The position numbers and the translations under genes are program-made. This document shows, piece after piece, positions 52,460 to 59,933 of a stretch of DNA of 64,000 bases; position 1 is the first letter of the stretch; the number at the start of each line of letters is the position of its first letter. Source of the stretch: Microvirga pudoricolor (lineage in GTDB: Bacteria; Pseudomonadota; Alphaproteobacteria; Rhizobiales; Beijerinckiaceae); assembly GCF_016892705.1 (NCBI RefSeq), contig NZ_JAFEMB010000001.1, positions 248,001-312,000 of the forward strand, written 5' to 3'. The notes under the pieces are model-generated. The model did no database searches, was not told where the DNA came from, and saw only the letters and a program-made list of their open reading frames with translations.

Positions 52460-52632
52460 GTCCCGTGACCCCGCTGCCATCCAGGCTGAGCCTGCTATCG
52501 ATGGCAGGCCGCCGCAGATTTGAGTAATTCCAGAAAAACTTTCGCTCTCGAGCGCGATGCGGCAGGTAATTTCAGCCATGTATTGGTGAGTCAAATGAAT
52601 TTACGGGATTTTATAAAGATCAGAATGAGTCA

Positions 52633-52652
52633 AAACTGGTTTAAACCAGTTT
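52633..52652. promoter_or_regulatory. perfect 20-bp palindrome upstream of the hemophore operon
   Basis: AAACTGGTTTAAACCAGTTT is its own reverse complement. It lies about 175 bp before the start codon and could be a regulator site; it does not match a motif I know. Confidence 0.5.
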
Positions 52653-52656
52653 CCTT

Positions 52657-52673
52657 TTTAGACTAACTCTAGG
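52657..52673. promoter_or_regulatory. Irr-box (ICE)-like iron-response motif
   Basis: TTTAGA-N5-TCTAGG, ten of twelve fixed positions of the rhizobial Irr box TTTAGAA-N3-TTCTAAA. Irr controls iron and heme genes in Alphaproteobacteria, which fits the downstream receptor operon. Confidence 0.45.
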
Positions 52674-52927
52674 ACATGTCTTAACATAGTGCCCTGAATG
52701 GGAAAATCCGCCTTACATCTGCTCCAAACTATAAGTTCTAAAATCCGCGCCGCGCACCGGGTCTTCTATGGCCGATGGGCTCGAGCTGAACATTGGCAGC
52801 CATGCAGAGACATGTTCCCGAGTCGAAGCATGGTCGCGCGTGATCGTCACGAACAGAAAAGACCGAAACCATTGGAGTGCCGCGACAGTGCTCGGTCGAA
52901 CCGAGTTCGTCGGCGAAGCTGGGAGGA

Positions 52928-53002
52928 TGGCTGGGGCGCCAGGATTCGAACCTGGGAATGGCGGTACCAAAAACCGCTGCCTTACCGCTTGGCGACGCCC
53001 CA
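52928..53002 (-). tRNA. tRNA-Gln (anticodon TTG)
   Basis: Cloverleaf on the minus strand: acceptor TGGGGCG/CGCCCCA, anticodon arm GCGGT-TTTTGGT-ACCGC giving anticodon TTG, T arm CCAGG-TTCGAAT-CCTGG, discriminator G and an encoded CCA (52930-52928). Confidence 0.95.
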
Positions 53003-53166
53003 ATACACGCGGGAAGCGCCGCCTACATACTGGGGACAGGCCAGACTGGCAACCTCGATCTGACGTCCGGCTCCGCCAATATTTTCATGGGTCCGGGCGC
53101 TGTTTTGCCCCTTGCAGCCCTGCGAGGTCGTCGCTATAAAGCGGCCTCCCGATGATTTTGAAGTGT

Positions 53167-53243
53167 CGGAGTGTAGCGCAGTCTGGTAGCGCACTACGTT
53201 CGGGACGTAGGGGTCGCAGGTTCAAATCCTGCCACTCCGACCA
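53167..53243 (+). tRNA. tRNA-Pro (anticodon CGG)
   Basis: Acceptor CGGAGTG/CACTCCG, anticodon arm CTACG-TTCGGGA-CGTAG giving anticodon CGG, T arm GCAGG-TTCAAAT-CCTGC, discriminator A and an encoded CCA at 53241-53243. Confidence 0.96.
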
Positions 53244-53825
53244 TCAAAATCAAGCACTTAGCCCTTCTGACGAGACCGCCGCCACTTGAGAGCGGATCAA
53301 CGCCCCACGGGACCGGCGGGCATCCCAGCGGAATGGCATCTCCGCGGCTCCATATCCTGCAATTCTCCTTCGGCATCCGTTCGCTAGGCGAGGTCGAGCG
53401 CCCGGCATCCAGATGATCCTCCAGGAACCTGTCCGTTCCTAGCGCCGTCTATCCGCGTCCGTGATCCCATGCGCGCCGGATCGAGCGCGGGCTCGACGTG
53501 CCTGGACGCTCGAGAATCACCACCCCCCATCGGCTCGAAGATTTACAATTGATAATCACCGGGCAGGATGTTTCTTATAATAACATCTCAATCGCATATT
53601 TACGCATTTGAATTGGTTAACAATACTTGTATAACGAAACAAAATAACCAAAGCGACAAGTCTAAACTGTGCCAAAATCACTATAAGTCAGAGATTTTTG
53701 TCCTGCCTCACGTGCACGTGAACAAAAGCCAGCATTTAACATTATTAGAATGGTCCTAAGCGGTGGAGCGCGAGTTGAACTTGCGCCCAGTTTCCGGTGG
53801 CACAGAACGAGACTGGGAGAAGAGT
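53244..53825. other. gene-free region with an AT-rich island after tRNA-Pro
   Basis: The first 300 bp have normal composition with no supported gene. From about 53541 to 53756 the sequence is markedly AT-rich, unlike anything else in the window, with runs such as TTTCTTATAATAACATC. I saw no integrase, insertion-sequence ends or copy of the tRNA 3' end. It may be a remnant of a mobile element inserted at the tRNA, or an AT-rich promoter for the following gene. Confidence 0.5.
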
Positions 53826-54227
53826 GTGAGCGAAGAGGAGATCGAGATCGTTGCCGAGGAGCTGGCCAAGGTCGGTGGCACGACCTGGTACCCAGGGCGT
53901 GAGACGGGCCCGCTGATCCGCGTCGTCTCGGACCGCTATCGTGACCGGGCCAAAATCGCCATCGAGGCACTCGAACGCCATCGGGCCAAGGTGGCCGCCG
54001 AGGCGGCCCGCCGGGAGGCCCATAGCTTTGCATCGGATCAGATCCGCGTCGGGTCCACCGTCGTTTACCGGCCGCCCGGCGAGCGACGGGCTTATACGTG
54101 CCGCGTCGAGAAGATCGATGGGCGCCAAGCCTATCTTGTCCCAGACATCAAGGTTTCCAGCGGCTGGGTCTCCCTCGACGACCTGACTCGCCCGGCAGGG
54201 CCGCGCGACGTCGACGGAAAGCATTGA
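53826..54227 (+). CDS. conserved-looking protein of unknown function
   Basis: A 133-residue protein from GTG 53826, supported by GGGAGA 5 nt upstream; an in-frame GTG at 53763 would add 21 residues. The N-terminal half is helical and charged (SEEEIEIVAEELAKVGGTTW), with a WYPGRETGPL turn; the C-terminal half (about 75-120) is a small beta domain, RVGSTVVYRPPGERRAYTCR then GWVSLDDLTRP. No catalytic motif was recognised. It stands alone beside the AT-rich island. Confidence 0.6.
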   Translation: MSEEEIEIVAEELAKVGGTTWYPGRETGPLIRVVSDRYRDRAKIAIEALERHRAKVAAEAARREAHSFASDQIRVGSTVVYRPPGERRAYTCRVEKIDGRQAYLVPDIKVSSGWVSLDDLTRPAGPRDVDGKH

Positions 54228-54292
54228 GCAACCCGAAATACCCCATAGACGCGTTTTCGGCTTCCCCCTACCCTCCCATCGAGCGAAGACCA

Positions 54293-54312
54293 GCCCGGCA
54301 CCACTGCCGGGC
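54293..54312 (+). terminator. hairpin after the unknown-function gene
   Basis: An 8-bp perfect stem GCCCGGCA/TGCCGGGC with a CCAC loop, followed by only TTCT. A possible terminator. Confidence 0.4.
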
Positions 54313-54359
54313 TTCTGGACAGTGTCGCGTTGCAGGCTCCAGGGCCTCGGAGGAAGCAT

Positions 54360-54593
54360 ATGGCTGAAGCAGGACGACTCGAACGCTTTCTGGCAGTGCC
54401 GACCGATGAGGGAGCCGACATCACCATTGAAGTCGAGGGTCGATCCCCTGTGACCATGAGCGTGACGCTCGAACAGGTCGAGGACATGCTCGATACCTTG
54501 GACGAGATCCTGGACGCTTCGGACGCCGACGACGAATACAGCGACGACGAAGACGAGGACGACGAAGACCAGGACGAACGCGAAGAGAGGTAG
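54360..54593 (+). CDS. small acidic protein
   Basis: A 77-residue protein with a perfect GGAGGA 5 nt before ATG. The first 55 residues contain ADITIEVEGRSPVTMSVTLE and a helix EQVEDMLDTLDEILDA; the last 20 residues are almost entirely Asp and Glu. The acidic tail suggests binding to a basic partner or metal, or DNA mimicry, but nothing further is supported. No family was recognised. Confidence 0.65.
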   Translation: MAEAGRLERFLAVPTDEGADITIEVEGRSPVTMSVTLEQVEDMLDTLDEILDASDADDEYSDDEDEDDEDQDEREER

Positions 54594-54696
54594 CCCGACC
54601 TCTCGCACCCGCGATCTCGAACCGCGCGGAATTCGCCCTCCCGAGCCGCCCCCTGCCCATTTCCCATGATGCGGCCTTCTGCCCGGGTCCCACACG

Positions 54697-54722
54697 CGAA
54701 CCTTTCGATATGTTGCATCGTT
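54697..54722 (+). promoter_or_regulatory. candidate EcfG promoter of a 39-residue membrane protein
   Basis: CGAAC (54697-54701), a 17-bp spacer and CGTT (54719-54722), one mismatch from GGAAC-N17-CGTT, 27 bp before the start codon. Confidence 0.45.
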
Positions 54723-54749
54723 ATATCGGTGGAAATCGAGAGGACCGGA

Positions 54750-54869
54750 ATGGACCCGAATGGAGAAAAAAGCCCCGCTAACGACCGGTTGGCCCGTGTC
54801 CTGAACTGGATCGGACTGACGATTGGGGTCGCGGTCCTGTGGTTCGCCCTGAGGGTGGATATTCTTTGA
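54750..54869 (+). CDS. 39-residue single-pass membrane protein
   Basis: Starts MDPNGEKSPANDRLARVLNW and continues with one hydrophobic helix (about residues 20-37). GAGAGG lies about 6 nt upstream of the ATG. Short basic-then-hydrophobic peptides like this are common among stress-induced membrane proteins. The EcfG-like promoter just upstream supports it as a real gene. No family was recognised. Confidence 0.55.
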   Translation: MDPNGEKSPANDRLARVLNWIGLTIGVAVLWFALRVDIL

Positions 54870-55052
54870 CCCGGCAATTTCGGGCAACCGCCCCAGGATC
54901 CCACGGCACCCCACTGGGGCGGATGCCCCCTCTCTTTCGTCACGCCTTAGCTCAAAGGAAACGTTGATCCGGAACACGCCCGGCCCTAACGTGGCAGAAG
55001 TGTTCTATTGTTCGGATAGCGCCGTTCCTTTTAGATAAAGACCTGTCAGGCT

Positions 55053-56648
55053 ATGGCCTCCTTGAGTGAATCGACGCCGAGTCGCTGGCGCCAAGCGGCT
55101 TCATCTTTCGTCCGCTCCCACCACCTGCTGGCGCTTGCGGTCGCGGGCGTGCTCGTCAGCGGTGGAGCGATGACCTTCAGGGCTCTGTCGCAACCCTGGC
55201 CGCTGTCCATCCCCAATAACGACCTCTATCTCGAGGCCCTTCTGACGGCGATCATCGTGCTGCTGTCCCTGTTCGTGGCGCGGCACGGCCTGCACCTGCG
55301 CCACGAAATCCGCCGCCGACGTCGGGCCGAGGCGGCTGCGGAACTGAGCGCCCTACAGGATGCCGTCACGGGCCTGCCCAACCGGACGGCCTTCGAAACA
55401 CGCCTAGCCGAGACCTTGACGGCCCTGCCGAGGGACGGGCGGGCGGCGGTCATCCTGCTCGAGGTCGTGGGGTTGAGGGACCTGATCGACCTTCATGGCT
55501 TCGCGGTCGGGGACGAGGCGCGCCACGCGGTGGCCCGGCGCCTTGCCACCTTGAGCGAGAGCATGGTGTTTCGGGCGAGGCTGGAGGGCGACGGATTCGC
55601 CTTCATCATGAAACCCGGATTGACCCGCAACCAGCTCGCTCAATCCGCAGGCCGGATCGTCTCCCATCTGTCCCGGCCCTTCGAGATCGATGGCCGCCCC
55701 TTCCGGATCGGCAGCTTCCTCGGCATCGCCTCGGCTCCGGCCGACGGGCGCGCAGCGGCCGACCTCATGCGGGCCGCCCATGTGTCCCTGGGACGCTCCA
55801 AGATGCTGGGCCTCAACACCCACAGTTTCTTCGATCCGCACGAGGACTTGGCGGTCCAGGAACACGCGCAGCTGCGGGCCGAGTTGAGCGACGCCATCGC
55901 GGGCGGACAGATCGTGCCCTACTACCAGCCGGTGGTCGATCTGACGCGCAAAGAGATCAACGGCTTCGAGGTGCTGGCGCGCTGGCACCATCCGGTGCTG
56001 GGCGTCCTGTCGGCGGATCGATTCGTGTCCTTCGCGGAGGACATGGACCTGATCTACGACCTGACGCAGAGCATCGTCCGGCAGGCCTGCGAAGAGGCGG
56101 CCACTTGGGAAAAGCCCTATCGCCTGTCGATCAATCTCTCGCCTCTCCTGCTGCAGAACGGCGAGCGCATCGCGCATGTGGTGGACCTCGTGAAATCCTG
56201 CAGCATCGAGCCCTCGCGCCTCGAGTTCGAGATCACCGAGAGCGCGTTCATCATCGATGCGGACAGCGTCCGGCGCAGCGTCGAGCTTCTGCGTTCCATC
56301 GGCGCCATGATCGTCATCGACGATTTCGGCTCGGGCTATTCCAGCTTCTACCACCTGCGGGAAATTCCCTTCGACAAGGTGAAGCTCGATCGCAGCTTCG
56401 TCTCCGATGTCTCGCTCAAGCCTCGCGCGGAGCGGTTCGTCCGCGCCGTGATCCGCTTCTGCGCAAGCCTCGATCTCCAGACGACCGCGGAAGGAATCGA
56501 AGATGCAGCGGTGGCCGCGAAGCTGAAGGAAATCGGCTGCGATTTCGGGCAAGGCTATGCCTTTTCCGCGCCGGTCCATGCGGGCGACCTGGCCTCCGTC
56601 ACGGAGTCGCTACGGGCAAGGCTGCCCACATGGAATCTCGGATCCTGA
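55053..56648 (+). CDS. GGDEF-EAL protein with degenerate GGDEF site, probable c-di-GMP phosphodiesterase
   Basis: A 531-residue membrane protein with two N-terminal hydrophobic helices (about 20-45 and 55-75), a GGDEF domain (about 95-260) and an EAL domain (about 275-525). The GGDEF signature is replaced by EGDGF (in ARLEGDGFAF), so cyclase activity is unlikely. The EAL domain has EVL for EAL (GFEVLARWHHP), a metal-binding-compatible variant, and the intact DDFGSGYSSF loop, so it probably degrades c-di-GMP, perhaps with GTP-sensing by the GGDEF domain. No partner gene is adjacent. Confidence 0.88.
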   Translation: MASLSESTPSRWRQAASSFVRSHHLLALAVAGVLVSGGAMTFRALSQPWPLSIPNNDLYLEALLTAIIVLLSLFVARHGLHLRHEIRRRRRAEAAAELSALQDAVTGLPNRTAFETRLAETLTALPRDGRAAVILLEVVGLRDLIDLHGFAVGDEARHAVARRLATLSESMVFRARLEGDGFAFIMKPGLTRNQLAQSAGRIVSHLSRPFEIDGRPFRIGSFLGIASAPADGRAAADLMRAAHVSLGRSKMLGLNTHSFFDPHEDLAVQEHAQLRAELSDAIAGGQIVPYYQPVVDLTRKEINGFEVLARWHHPVLGVLSADRFVSFAEDMDLIYDLTQSIVRQACEEAATWEKPYRLSINLSPLLLQNGERIAHVVDLVKSCSIEPSRLEFEITESAFIIDADSVRRSVELLRSIGAMIVIDDFGSGYSSFYHLREIPFDKVKLDRSFVSDVSLKPRAERFVRAVIRFCASLDLQTTAEGIEDAAVAAKLKEIGCDFGQGYAFSAPVHAGDLASVTESLRARLPTWNLGS

Positions 56649-56716
56649 ACCCCCTTGCCGATCGGCCCTGGACACGGCCTTAGCCTTCCACGGACCGTAT
56701 CTGTCGAACAGGGTCC

Positions 56717-56785
56717 TCAGCGGCGCGGCTTGAGAATGCTCTCAAGGGACACGGTCTGGCCGGTTCTGGGGTCAAGGATCATCAT
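56717..56785 (-). CDS. 22-residue small protein
   Basis: ATG 56785 (or the next codon) preceded by GGAGAG 6 nt upstream. It encodes MMILDPRTGQTVSLESIL ending KPRR, in a 336-bp stretch otherwise without genes. The peptide has an orderly, non-random look (turn, beta-strand, basic tail) and the ribosome binding site is good, but no homologue was recognised. Confidence 0.45.
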   Translation of the reverse strand: MMILDPRTGQTVSLESILKPRR

Positions 56786-56984
56786 GGTACTCTCCACTCG
56801 TTCGACGTGAGACCAACGCGAAGGCCGCCGCTGCGATCCGGACGAGCTGCCGGCGTGGTAAGCAATTCGTTACCGCGCCCTATTCGCTTGCCGCTGGAAA
56901 GCCATGTGGGGCCCCTGTAACGAGAGGCGCGCCAATAACAAGGTCCTGCGAAAGGGCCGTTCCACGTTCCTCTAGGAGACCTGA

Positions 56985-57386
56985 ATGGATACCGTCCAAT
57001 TGAAGACGATCTGGGCACCCAGATTGTTGAGCGTTCTGCGCATCGTTGCTGCCCTCATCTTCTTCGAGCACGGCACGCAAAAGCTGCTGGGCTTTCCGGC
57101 CGGCCCGAATCCGGGCGGTCCCGCCGCCCTGTCGCTTCCCTGGATCGCCGGCGTTCTGGAGATCGTGGGCGGCGCGCTTCTCTTTGTCGGCCTTTTCACG
57201 CGCCCGACGGCGTTCGTCCTGTCGGGCCTCATGGCCTGCGCTTATTGGATCGCCCACGCGCCGCGCAGCATTTATCCGATCCTGAACGGGGGCGATGCCG
57301 CGATCCTCTACTGCTTCGTCTTCCTGTATTTCGTCGCGGCCGGGGGCGGCGTCTGGAGTCTCGATCACTTGCGCGGGAAGCGTTGA
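56985..57386 (+). CDS. DoxX family membrane protein
   Basis: A 133-residue protein with four hydrophobic helices and the DoxX pattern: LRIVAALIFFEHGTQKLLGF at the start, PWIAGVLEIVGGALLFVGLF in the middle and the end AYW..HAP.S.YPILNGG. AGGAG lies 7 nt upstream. DoxX proteins take part in redox processes at the membrane and thiol stress; the exact role here is unknown. It converges on a stress-type gene across a strong terminator. Confidence 0.85.
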   Translation: MDTVQLKTIWAPRLLSVLRIVAALIFFEHGTQKLLGFPAGPNPGGPAALSLPWIAGVLEIVGGALLFVGLFTRPTAFVLSGLMACAYWIAHAPRSIYPILNGGDAAILYCFVFLYFVAAGGGVWSLDHLRGKR

Positions 57387-57417
57387 GAAAGACCGCTTTC
57401 TCATCTGCGGATGCAAA

Positions 57418-57444
57418 AAAGGCCCCGGTGATGCCGGGGCCTTT
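57418..57444. terminator. bidirectional terminator
   Basis: An 11-bp perfect stem AAAGGCCCCGG/CCGGGGCCTTT with a TGATG loop, between two convergent genes. Confidence 0.85.
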
Positions 57445-57464
57445 CTCATATCGATGTGCCGGGT

Positions 57465-58229
57465 TCAGATGCGATCGCGGTCGGTTCCAGTCGCACGATC
57501 GATGGACCGTTCATCCTCGATCTCGACATTGGTGCGCGTCTCGTCGCCGGTGCTGAAGCTTGTAGGCGTCAATCCCGTGGTCAGTCCGGTGGTGGTGGAA
57601 CCGGCAGCGCCGATCGGCGGGCCGCCCCATCCGTCGGAACGCCAATTGGCTTGACGGTCTTCCATGTCGACGCGGCCTTCCGCGTCGAGAATGGCGGTGA
57701 CGCGGTCGGCCTCCGCCTCTTCGGTGCGAACCGTGACGAGGGCGCCGCCGCGCCGAATACCTTCCGCATAGGCATGAGCGTCACGTTCATCGACGCCCGC
57801 ATGAACGAGCGAACCGGCCAAGCCGCCGACGGCCGCGCCGGCACCGGCGCCGACAAGGGTAGAGACGAGCCAACCGGCCGCAACGATAGGTCCGAGACCC
57901 GGCAGGGCCAGCATTCCGAGTCCGGCCAGCAATCCCGCGCCGCCGCCCGCCAGCGTTCCGATCGTAGCGCCGGTTCCGGCGCCGTCGCCATCCCGATCGA
58001 TTGTTCGGTCACTTATCCGGTCACTTGCCCGGTCGCCCGGCACTGGATCGGGATTCATGACGCTCGTCTCGTCGAATGTGCGGTAAGCGTGCTGTGAGTA
58101 GGCGTTGTCCGTGTTGTTCGCCACGACACTGATGCGGCTGTGCGAGATCCCGGTAGCTTCGAGACGCCGCACCGCTTTCGCGGCGTCGTCATAGGTGTCG
58201 AAATAGGCGGTGATGGTACGTTCAGCCAT
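57465..58229 (-). CDS. general-stress-type protein with glycine-rich membrane-like segment
   Basis: A 254-residue protein. Residues 1-55 (MAERTITAYFDTYDDAAKAV, then RRLEATGISHSRISVVANN) form a YflT/GSP17M-like alpha-beta module; residues 85-150 are a Gly/Ala-rich hydrophobic hairpin; residues 155-190 (DERDAHAYAEGIRRGGALVT) repeat the ferredoxin-like pattern. The C-terminus is polar and low in complexity. Start at 58229 has AAGGA upstream. It shares the strand with the PepSY-like gene 39 bp upstream and may be co-transcribed. Function unknown; stress protection is inferred from family resemblance. Confidence 0.7.
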   Translation of the reverse strand: MAERTITAYFDTYDDAAKAVRRLEATGISHSRISVVANNTDNAYSQHAYRTFDETSVMNPDPVPGDRASDRISDRTIDRDGDGAGTGATIGTLAGGGAGLLAGLGMLALPGLGPIVAAGWLVSTLVGAGAGAAVGGLAGSLVHAGVDERDAHAYAEGIRRGGALVTVRTEEAEADRVTAILDAEGRVDMEDRQANWRSDGWGGPPIGAAGSTTTGLTTGLTPTSFSTGDETRTNVEIEDERSIDRATGTDRDRI

Positions 58230-58268
58230 GTGCTGTTCCTTCAAGGTTAGAATGGGACCGGAATGGCG

Positions 58269-58622
58269 CTACTGCGCCGCGACGGTTCCCTTGAAATCGA
58301 GGGCGACGCTCGTGCTCTGGCCGTTGCGCATGGCCGTGCCGCGCCAGATGCCCTGATCGTCCTTGCGCAGGTCCTTGATGTCCGAGAAGCCCTGGGCCTC
58401 TATTCGAGACCGGGCCTGAGCCTCGGTGAAGCTGTTCGCGCCCGGCTCCACGGAACCTGTGCTCTCCGGGCTGGCCTTGGGCTTCACGGTCACGGCCGGA
58501 TTGGTCGTCCCCATGGTGCTCGAATCAGCGGGGCCGGTCGTCGGAGCGGTCGTGGCGGGGCTCTGCGCAACGGCGGCCGTGCTCAAAACGGCTGCCGCAA
58601 CAGTTGCAAGAATGCGACGCAT
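58269..58622 (-). CDS. exported PepSY-like small protein
   Basis: A 117-residue protein with a Sec signal peptide (residues 1-19, ending AAVAQ), a low-complexity Thr/Pro/Ser linker, and a C-terminal module NSFTEAQARSRIEAQGFSDI followed by a beta-rich end (LRKDDQGIWRGTAMRNGQST), similar to PepSY-type periplasmic modules common in Hyphomicrobiales. The function is unknown; binding or inhibition of an envelope protein is possible. A weak EcfG-like site lies upstream. Confidence 0.7.
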   Translation of the reverse strand: MRRILATVAAAVLSTAAVAQSPATTAPTTGPADSSTMGTTNPAVTVKPKASPESTGSVEPGANSFTEAQARSRIEAQGFSDIKDLRKDDQGIWRGTAMRNGQSTSVALDFKGTVAAQ

Positions 58623-58661
58623 GGCGACTATCCTTTTCTTCGATGCTGCTCATGTTGACCT

Positions 58662-58686
58662 AATGTGCAGCGGAGCGGCGGGTTCC
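58662..58686 (-). promoter_or_regulatory. weak EcfG-like promoter
   Basis: Minus strand: GGAAC (58686-58682), a 16-bp spacer and CATT (58665-58662), one mismatch in the -10, 40 bp before the PepSY-like gene. Confidence 0.35.
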
Positions 58687-58857
58687 ACCGCGACAAAGCT
58701 CAGCTTTATCAAGACTTAAGCCTTTGAGAGCTTTCAGGCTTCACAAGGTGGCGAGTTCGGATGCGCCCCAATGCCGCCTTTCGAAACGTCACGGATTTGC
58801 TGATAGAGTCGTCGCAACAGGGTTGCTAAGAAAGGCCGCGTGCGGCGGGGGATTTCG

Positions 58858-59142
58858 ATGCGTCACATCCACCTGGATGACGGTTTCAGATTGCGGTTTC
58901 CAGGCCGGAGCGAGGATTTCGATCAGGGGGTCGAGATCGGCATGCTGGCCGTGCTCATGGACTTCAAGACGCCCGAGTTCCGCCGGTGGATCTCCAAGGG
59001 CAATTTGAGTCAGGTGCGGGCGCTGGCCACGCAACTCGGCTACCGCGTCATCGAGAACGGCGCGGAGGACGATTGGATCGAGCTGGTCTTCCAGAATGGC
59101 CCCGTGCGCTCATCGTTGCGCCTGGTGCATTCGGTCGCCTGA
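58858..59142 (+). CDS. hypothetical protein
   Basis: A 94-residue protein from ATG 58858 with GGGGGA about 5 nt upstream. The sequence begins MRHIHLDDGFRLRFPGRSED and reads as one small alpha/beta domain: a His/Asp-rich first strand, the central helix KTPEFRRWISKGNLSQVRAL, and a last strand around WIELVFQNGPVRSSLRLV. No signal peptide or known motif. It ends before a strong terminator. Confidence 0.65.
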   Translation: MRHIHLDDGFRLRFPGRSEDFDQGVEIGMLAVLMDFKTPEFRRWISKGNLSQVRALATQLGYRVIENGAEDDWIELVFQNGPVRSSLRLVHSVA

Positions 59143-59161
59143 CGGCTCTCGGCCCGACATG

Positions 59162-59189
59162 AAAAAAGCCGCCCGAAGGCGGCTTTTTT
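59162..59189. terminator. bidirectional terminator
   Basis: A 12-bp perfect stem AAAAAAGCCGCC/GGCGGCTTTTTT with a CGAA loop, between the hypothetical gene and bioY. Confidence 0.9.
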
Positions 59190-59211
59190 TTATTGGCTTG
59201 CGCCTCATGCC

Positions 59212-59808
59212 TCAGCGGCGCGCCAGGGACCAGGCGGCCTGCATGGCAGCAACGGCCAGGGCGGTCTTGAGCAGGGTCGCGAGCATGAAGGGCGCGGCGC
59301 CGACGGCCCAGGCCTTGGCAAGCGGCATAATGGTGGCGAGCCAACCGAGGCCGAAGGCGAAGTTGACCGCGTGCCCGATGGCCATCATGGCGATCACGCT
59401 GAGCCAGGACCGATCCCAGCCACGCTCGGCCAAGTAGCCCGTCACGACGGCCGCGAAGAAGAAGCCGATGATGAAGCCGCCCGTGGGACCGGCCAGATAG
59501 GCCGCGCCCGCCATGGGGCCGGCGAACACCGGCAATCCCGCGGTGCCCTGGGCGATGTAGAGCGCAACCGTCAATCCTCCCAGCCGCCAGCCGTAGGCGG
59601 CGCCGATCAGCAGGACCGCCAGGGTCTGCAGCGTCATGGGAACGGGGTAGAACGGCACCTGAATCTTGGCGGACGCGATGAGCAGAGCGACGCCTGCCGC
59701 CACGAGCAAAGCGGCCCGGATGACCGCGAAACGAGCCTCGTCCCGCGCGGGCCAGAGGAGCCCGACGAGGGTGGACGGCGAAGAGGGCGACGAAACGCCG
59801 GACGACAT
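59212..59808 (-). CDS. bioY: BioY biotin transporter, S component
   Basis: A 198-residue membrane protein with about six helices. The BioY pattern is clear: IPFYPVPMTLQTLAVLLIGA-like segment (VPFYPVPMTLQTLAVLLIGA, about residues 50-69), GTAGLPVFAG and AGPTGGFIIGFFFAA. It binds biotin and either works alone or with an ECF module (BioMN), which is not in the window. GGAGG lies 8 nt upstream of the ATG at 59808. No clear BioR operator was found. Confidence 0.92.
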   Translation of the reverse strand: MSSGVSSPSSPSTLVGLLWPARDEARFAVIRAALLVAAGVALLIASAKIQVPFYPVPMTLQTLAVLLIGAAYGWRLGGLTVALYIAQGTAGLPVFAGPMAGAAYLAGPTGGFIIGFFFAAVVTGYLAERGWDRSWLSVIAMMAIGHAVNFAFGLGWLATIMPLAKAWAVGAAPFMLATLLKTALAVAAMQAAWSLARR

Positions 59809-59933
59809 GGGCAAACCTCCAATGCGCAATCCGCCTTCGACGGCGGTTGATAAAGCCTTATAGGTGGGACGCTCGAAGGCCTCAAGTCGTGACGGGGCGC
59901 TTCGGTCGTGGATTTGCCGGAGGCCCAGATTTC

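Larger units (their letters stand above)
52460..52927. other. regulatory region upstream of the hemophore operon
   Basis: A 468-bp stretch between the large hemophore gene and tRNA-Gln. The proximal part (52560-52680) is AT-rich and holds the palindrome and Irr-box-like motif listed separately. The distal part (52690-52927) has the base composition of coding DNA, but I could support no gene in it. Confidence 0.5.

Noticed and set aside
47380-52594. CRISPR or tandem DNA repeat array suggested by repeated short motifs
   Set aside because: The repeats are in-frame codons for RTX nonapeptides, vary between copies, and have no spacers.
53003-53825. Integrated element at the tRNA genes
   Set aside because: No integrase, transposase, terminal inverted repeat or duplicated tRNA end was found in the window; only the AT-rich stretch remains as a hint.
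54978-55003. GGAAC upstream of the GGDEF-EAL gene as an EcfG promoter
   Set aside because: No CGTT-like element occurs 16-17 bp downstream.
59809-59865. BioR operator before bioY
   Set aside because: The AT-rich TTGATAAAGCCTTATAG does not match the BioR palindrome TTATCTATAA.
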